Positions 6,463-7,361 of a stretch of 7,361 nt of DNA are shown piece by piece. Each line of letters starts with the position of its first letter. Position 1 is the stretch's first letter. Where the stretch lies: NCBI GenBank assembly GCA_018262455.1, contig JAGSPR010000348.1, positions 1-7,361 of the forward strand. The letters run 5' to 3'. Below the pieces are notes generated by a model. It saw nothing but the letters and a program-made list of their open reading frames with translations, was not told the DNA's origin and did no database searches. The translations under genes and the position numbers were made by a program. This stretch comes from Deltaproteobacteria bacterium (GTDB lineage Bacteria; Myxococcota; Polyangia; Haliangiales; Haliangiaceae).

Positions 6463-6510
6463 TGGCCCGCTGCGCTTCGTGGCCCGCTGCGCTTCGTGGC
6501 CCGCTGCGCT
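6463..6510. repeat. 17-bp tandem repeat, 2.8 copies, in the speH upstream region
   Basis: The unit TGGCCCGCTGCGCTTCG occurs exactly at 6463-6479 and 6480-6496, and the third copy (6497-6510) matches for 14 bases before diverging. The period is not a multiple of three, so it is not a coding repeat. It lies 63-110 bases upstream of the speH start, where it would be in the leader or promoter. The exact copies suggest recent slippage; binding by a regulator is possible but unproved. Confidence 0.75.
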
Positions 6511-6567
6511 GCACCGTCTCGACCCGGGTCGTTGTCTTACTTGTCCGCCGGTCGTGTCGAGCTGGAT

Positions 6568-6597
6568 GTCGGTGACAGTCGGTGCCAGTCGTTTCCA
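6568..6597. repeat. 10-bp degenerate tandem repeat, three copies
   Basis: GTCGGTGACA, GTCGGTGCCA and GTCGTTTCCA follow each other directly; the second differs from the first at one base and the third from the second at two. A 10-base period places the copies on the same face of the DNA helix, the usual arrangement for clustered protein-binding sites. The position, 168-197 bases before the speH ATG and 105-134 before the lipoprotein ATG, allows a role for either gene. Confidence 0.45.
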
Positions 6598-6701
6598 CAT
6601 TGTCTCCACACGGCGGACTGCGGCATTCACCAGATCGTTCCGCCAACGGGTGACCGGGCGTGGTCCGATCGATGGCCGGGGAATTGCTCGGTGGTCTGCC
6701 C

Positions 6702-7361
6702 ATGAAGCTCGCAGTCGCCTGCCTTCTCGTCGGTTGTGTCACCACCTCGGAGCCGGCCTCCCCGACGGACCCGACGGACCCGACGGACCCGACGGACCCG
6801 ACCGTCGCGGCAGGAACCTACATGGTGCGCACGCAGGTCGACTTGTCCGTTGGAGCGGTGCTGCCGGAGACGGCCTACGACCTGGTCGTGACCCTGCGGA
6901 GCTTCTCGACCGCTCCAGCGCACACGTTGTTCGACCTCGCGGAGGAGGCGGGCGTCCCGGCGGTCGGCGCGATCCGCGATGCCTTGCCGGCCGTGCTCGA
7001 GAGCAAGCTCGAGGACTGGATCGACGCAGAGATCGCGCAGCTCGAGGTCGGCGGTATCCCGGTGACGCAGCTTGCGGCCAACATCGCGGCGAGTGCCGAG
7101 ATCAGCCTGACCACCTTCGCGATCGACAGCGAGCTCTCGGTCGACGGCGCAACCGCCACGCATACGCTGAAGACGCTCGACCTCACCCCGGCAGGTCTCG
7201 ATGCGACGTTTCAGCTCGACGCGCTTCCGACGAACGTGGTGTCCGCGAGTGCGACCTGCGGCTCGAGCAGCGGCACCGTCACACTCGGTGACCATACGTA
7301 CGCGATCGCCTACGGTGCATATGTCTGGCAGGCGCTCGACGCCCGCATGGTCGCCGAGCAC
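6702..7361 (+). CDS. Lipoprotein with a (PTD)4 linker, partial (C-terminus beyond the right edge)
   Basis: The frame is open from ATG 6702 to the end of the window, giving 220 codons with no stop. MKLAVACLLVGC is a compact lipoprotein signal with a good lipobox LVGC, Cys12 being the acylated residue. A spacer, VTTSEPAS, leads to four Pro-Thr-Asp units (21-32), a flexible tether away from the membrane. The remaining part (about 38-220) alternates beta-like strands (TYMVRTQVDLSV, TAYDLVVTLRSF) with an amphipathic helical part (ALPAVLESKLEDWIDAEIAQ, 94-113). One further Cys is at 186. I do not recognise the family. A weak GGTGG lies about 8 bases before the ATG. The gene is divergent from speH. 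Surface or periplasmic location is inferred from the signal; function is unknown. Confidence 0.88.
   Translation, partial: MKLAVACLLVGCVTTSEPASPTDPTDPTDPTDPTVAAGTYMVRTQVDLSVGAVLPETAYDLVVTLRSFSTAPAHTLFDLAEEAGVPAVGAIRDALPAVLESKLEDWIDAEIAQLEVGGIPVTQLAANIAASAEISLTTFAIDSELSVDGATATHTLKTLDLTPAGLDATFQLDALPTNVVSASATCGSSSGTVTLGDHTYAIAYGAYVWQALDARMVAEH
6762..6802 (+). repeat. 9-bp coding tandem repeat (CCGACGGAC)4 plus a partial fifth copy
   Basis: Four exact 9-bp units at 6762-6797 encode (PTD)4, and CCGAC at 6798-6802 begins a fifth. The copies are identical at the nucleotide level, including synonymous positions, which points to recent replication slippage. The period keeps the frame, so copy-number change would lengthen or shorten the lipoprotein tether without breaking the gene. 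Confidence 0.92.

Larger units (their letters stand above)
6401..6701. other. Divergent control region between speH and the right-hand lipoprotein gene
   Basis: This 301-base gap should hold the promoter of the speH-speE unit (minus) and that of the lipoprotein (plus). It contains two unrelated tandem repeats, 17 bp at 6463-6510 and 10 bp at 6568-6597. I find no convincing promoter hexamers and no small gene; open frames that cross it on both strands overlap speH or the lipoprotein gene and have no recognisable protein sequence. Confidence 0.6.

Noticed and set aside
6568..6597. Possible sigma-54 promoter on the minus strand (TGGCAC)
   Set aside because: The -24-like TGGCAC is present, but the GC expected 10 bases after the GG is CA, so the -12 element is missing.
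6085..6630. Minus-strand open frame of 181 codons that spans the speH leader and overlaps speH in another frame
   Set aside because: It overlaps nearly all of speH, its sequence is Arg/Ser-rich without pattern, and no ribosome site supports it.
6353..7291. Plus-strand open frame of 312 codons overlapping the right lipoprotein gene
   Set aside because: It is out of frame with the lipoprotein, which has a clear signal peptide and good codon pattern; this frame gives low-complexity Gly/Pro/Asp and Arg-rich sequence.

Overview
The window is very GC-rich chromosomal DNA and most likely comes from a myxobacterium (Myxococcota, perhaps a Kofleriaceae/Polyangia-type lineage). This is inferred from style, not from a marker gene: three separate predicted lipoproteins with short signal peptides, two of them followed by acidic Gly/Asp or Pro-Thr-Asp linkers, roomy intergenic regions, and strong GC bias at third codon positions. 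I see no mobile element, CRISPR array, tRNA or rRNA.

Layout from left to right. (1) 1-766, minus strand: the first 255 codons of a multi-pass membrane protein that runs off the left edge; its soluble part loosely resembles a GIDE-type domain. (2) 767-1214: a 448-base divergent intergenic region with one clear inverted repeat. (3) 1215-2066, plus strand: a putative lipoprotein of unknown function with two CX4C motifs. (4) 2103-3674, minus strand, convergent with the previous gene: a 523-aa lipoprotein whose N-terminal beta domain and C-terminal helical domain recall the PcRGLX/YetA-type rhamnogalacturonan lyases. (5) 3675-3870: an intergenic region with a perfect 11-bp stem, a second dyad and three phased GATTCC elements. 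(6) 3871-4287, minus strand: a 138-aa protein with three predicted membrane helices. (7) 4466-5995, minus strand: a membrane-anchored spermidine synthase (SpeE). (8) 6053-6400, minus strand: a pyruvoyl-dependent S-adenosylmethionine decarboxylase (SpeH). (9) 6401-6701: a divergent region with two unrelated short tandem repeats. (10) 6702-7361, plus strand: a lipoprotein with a (PTD)4 linker that runs off the right edge.

The functional core is the speH-speE pair. SpeH would decarboxylate S-adenosylmethionine, and SpeE would transfer the aminopropyl group from that product to a diamine such as putrescine, giving spermidine or a related polyamine. SpeE carries about seven membrane helices before its catalytic domain, so the last step probably occurs at the inner membrane. 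The small membrane protein lies downstream on the same strand and may belong to the same transcript, but the 178-base gap makes this uncertain. The three lipoproteins have no visible functional link to polyamine synthesis.

Nothing here is clearly a new system. The points most worth checking are the divergent SpeH C-terminal half, the tandem repeats in the speH control region, the lyase-like lipoprotein, and the two edge-truncated genes, which lack either a stop or a boundary inside the window and so are easily overlooked.
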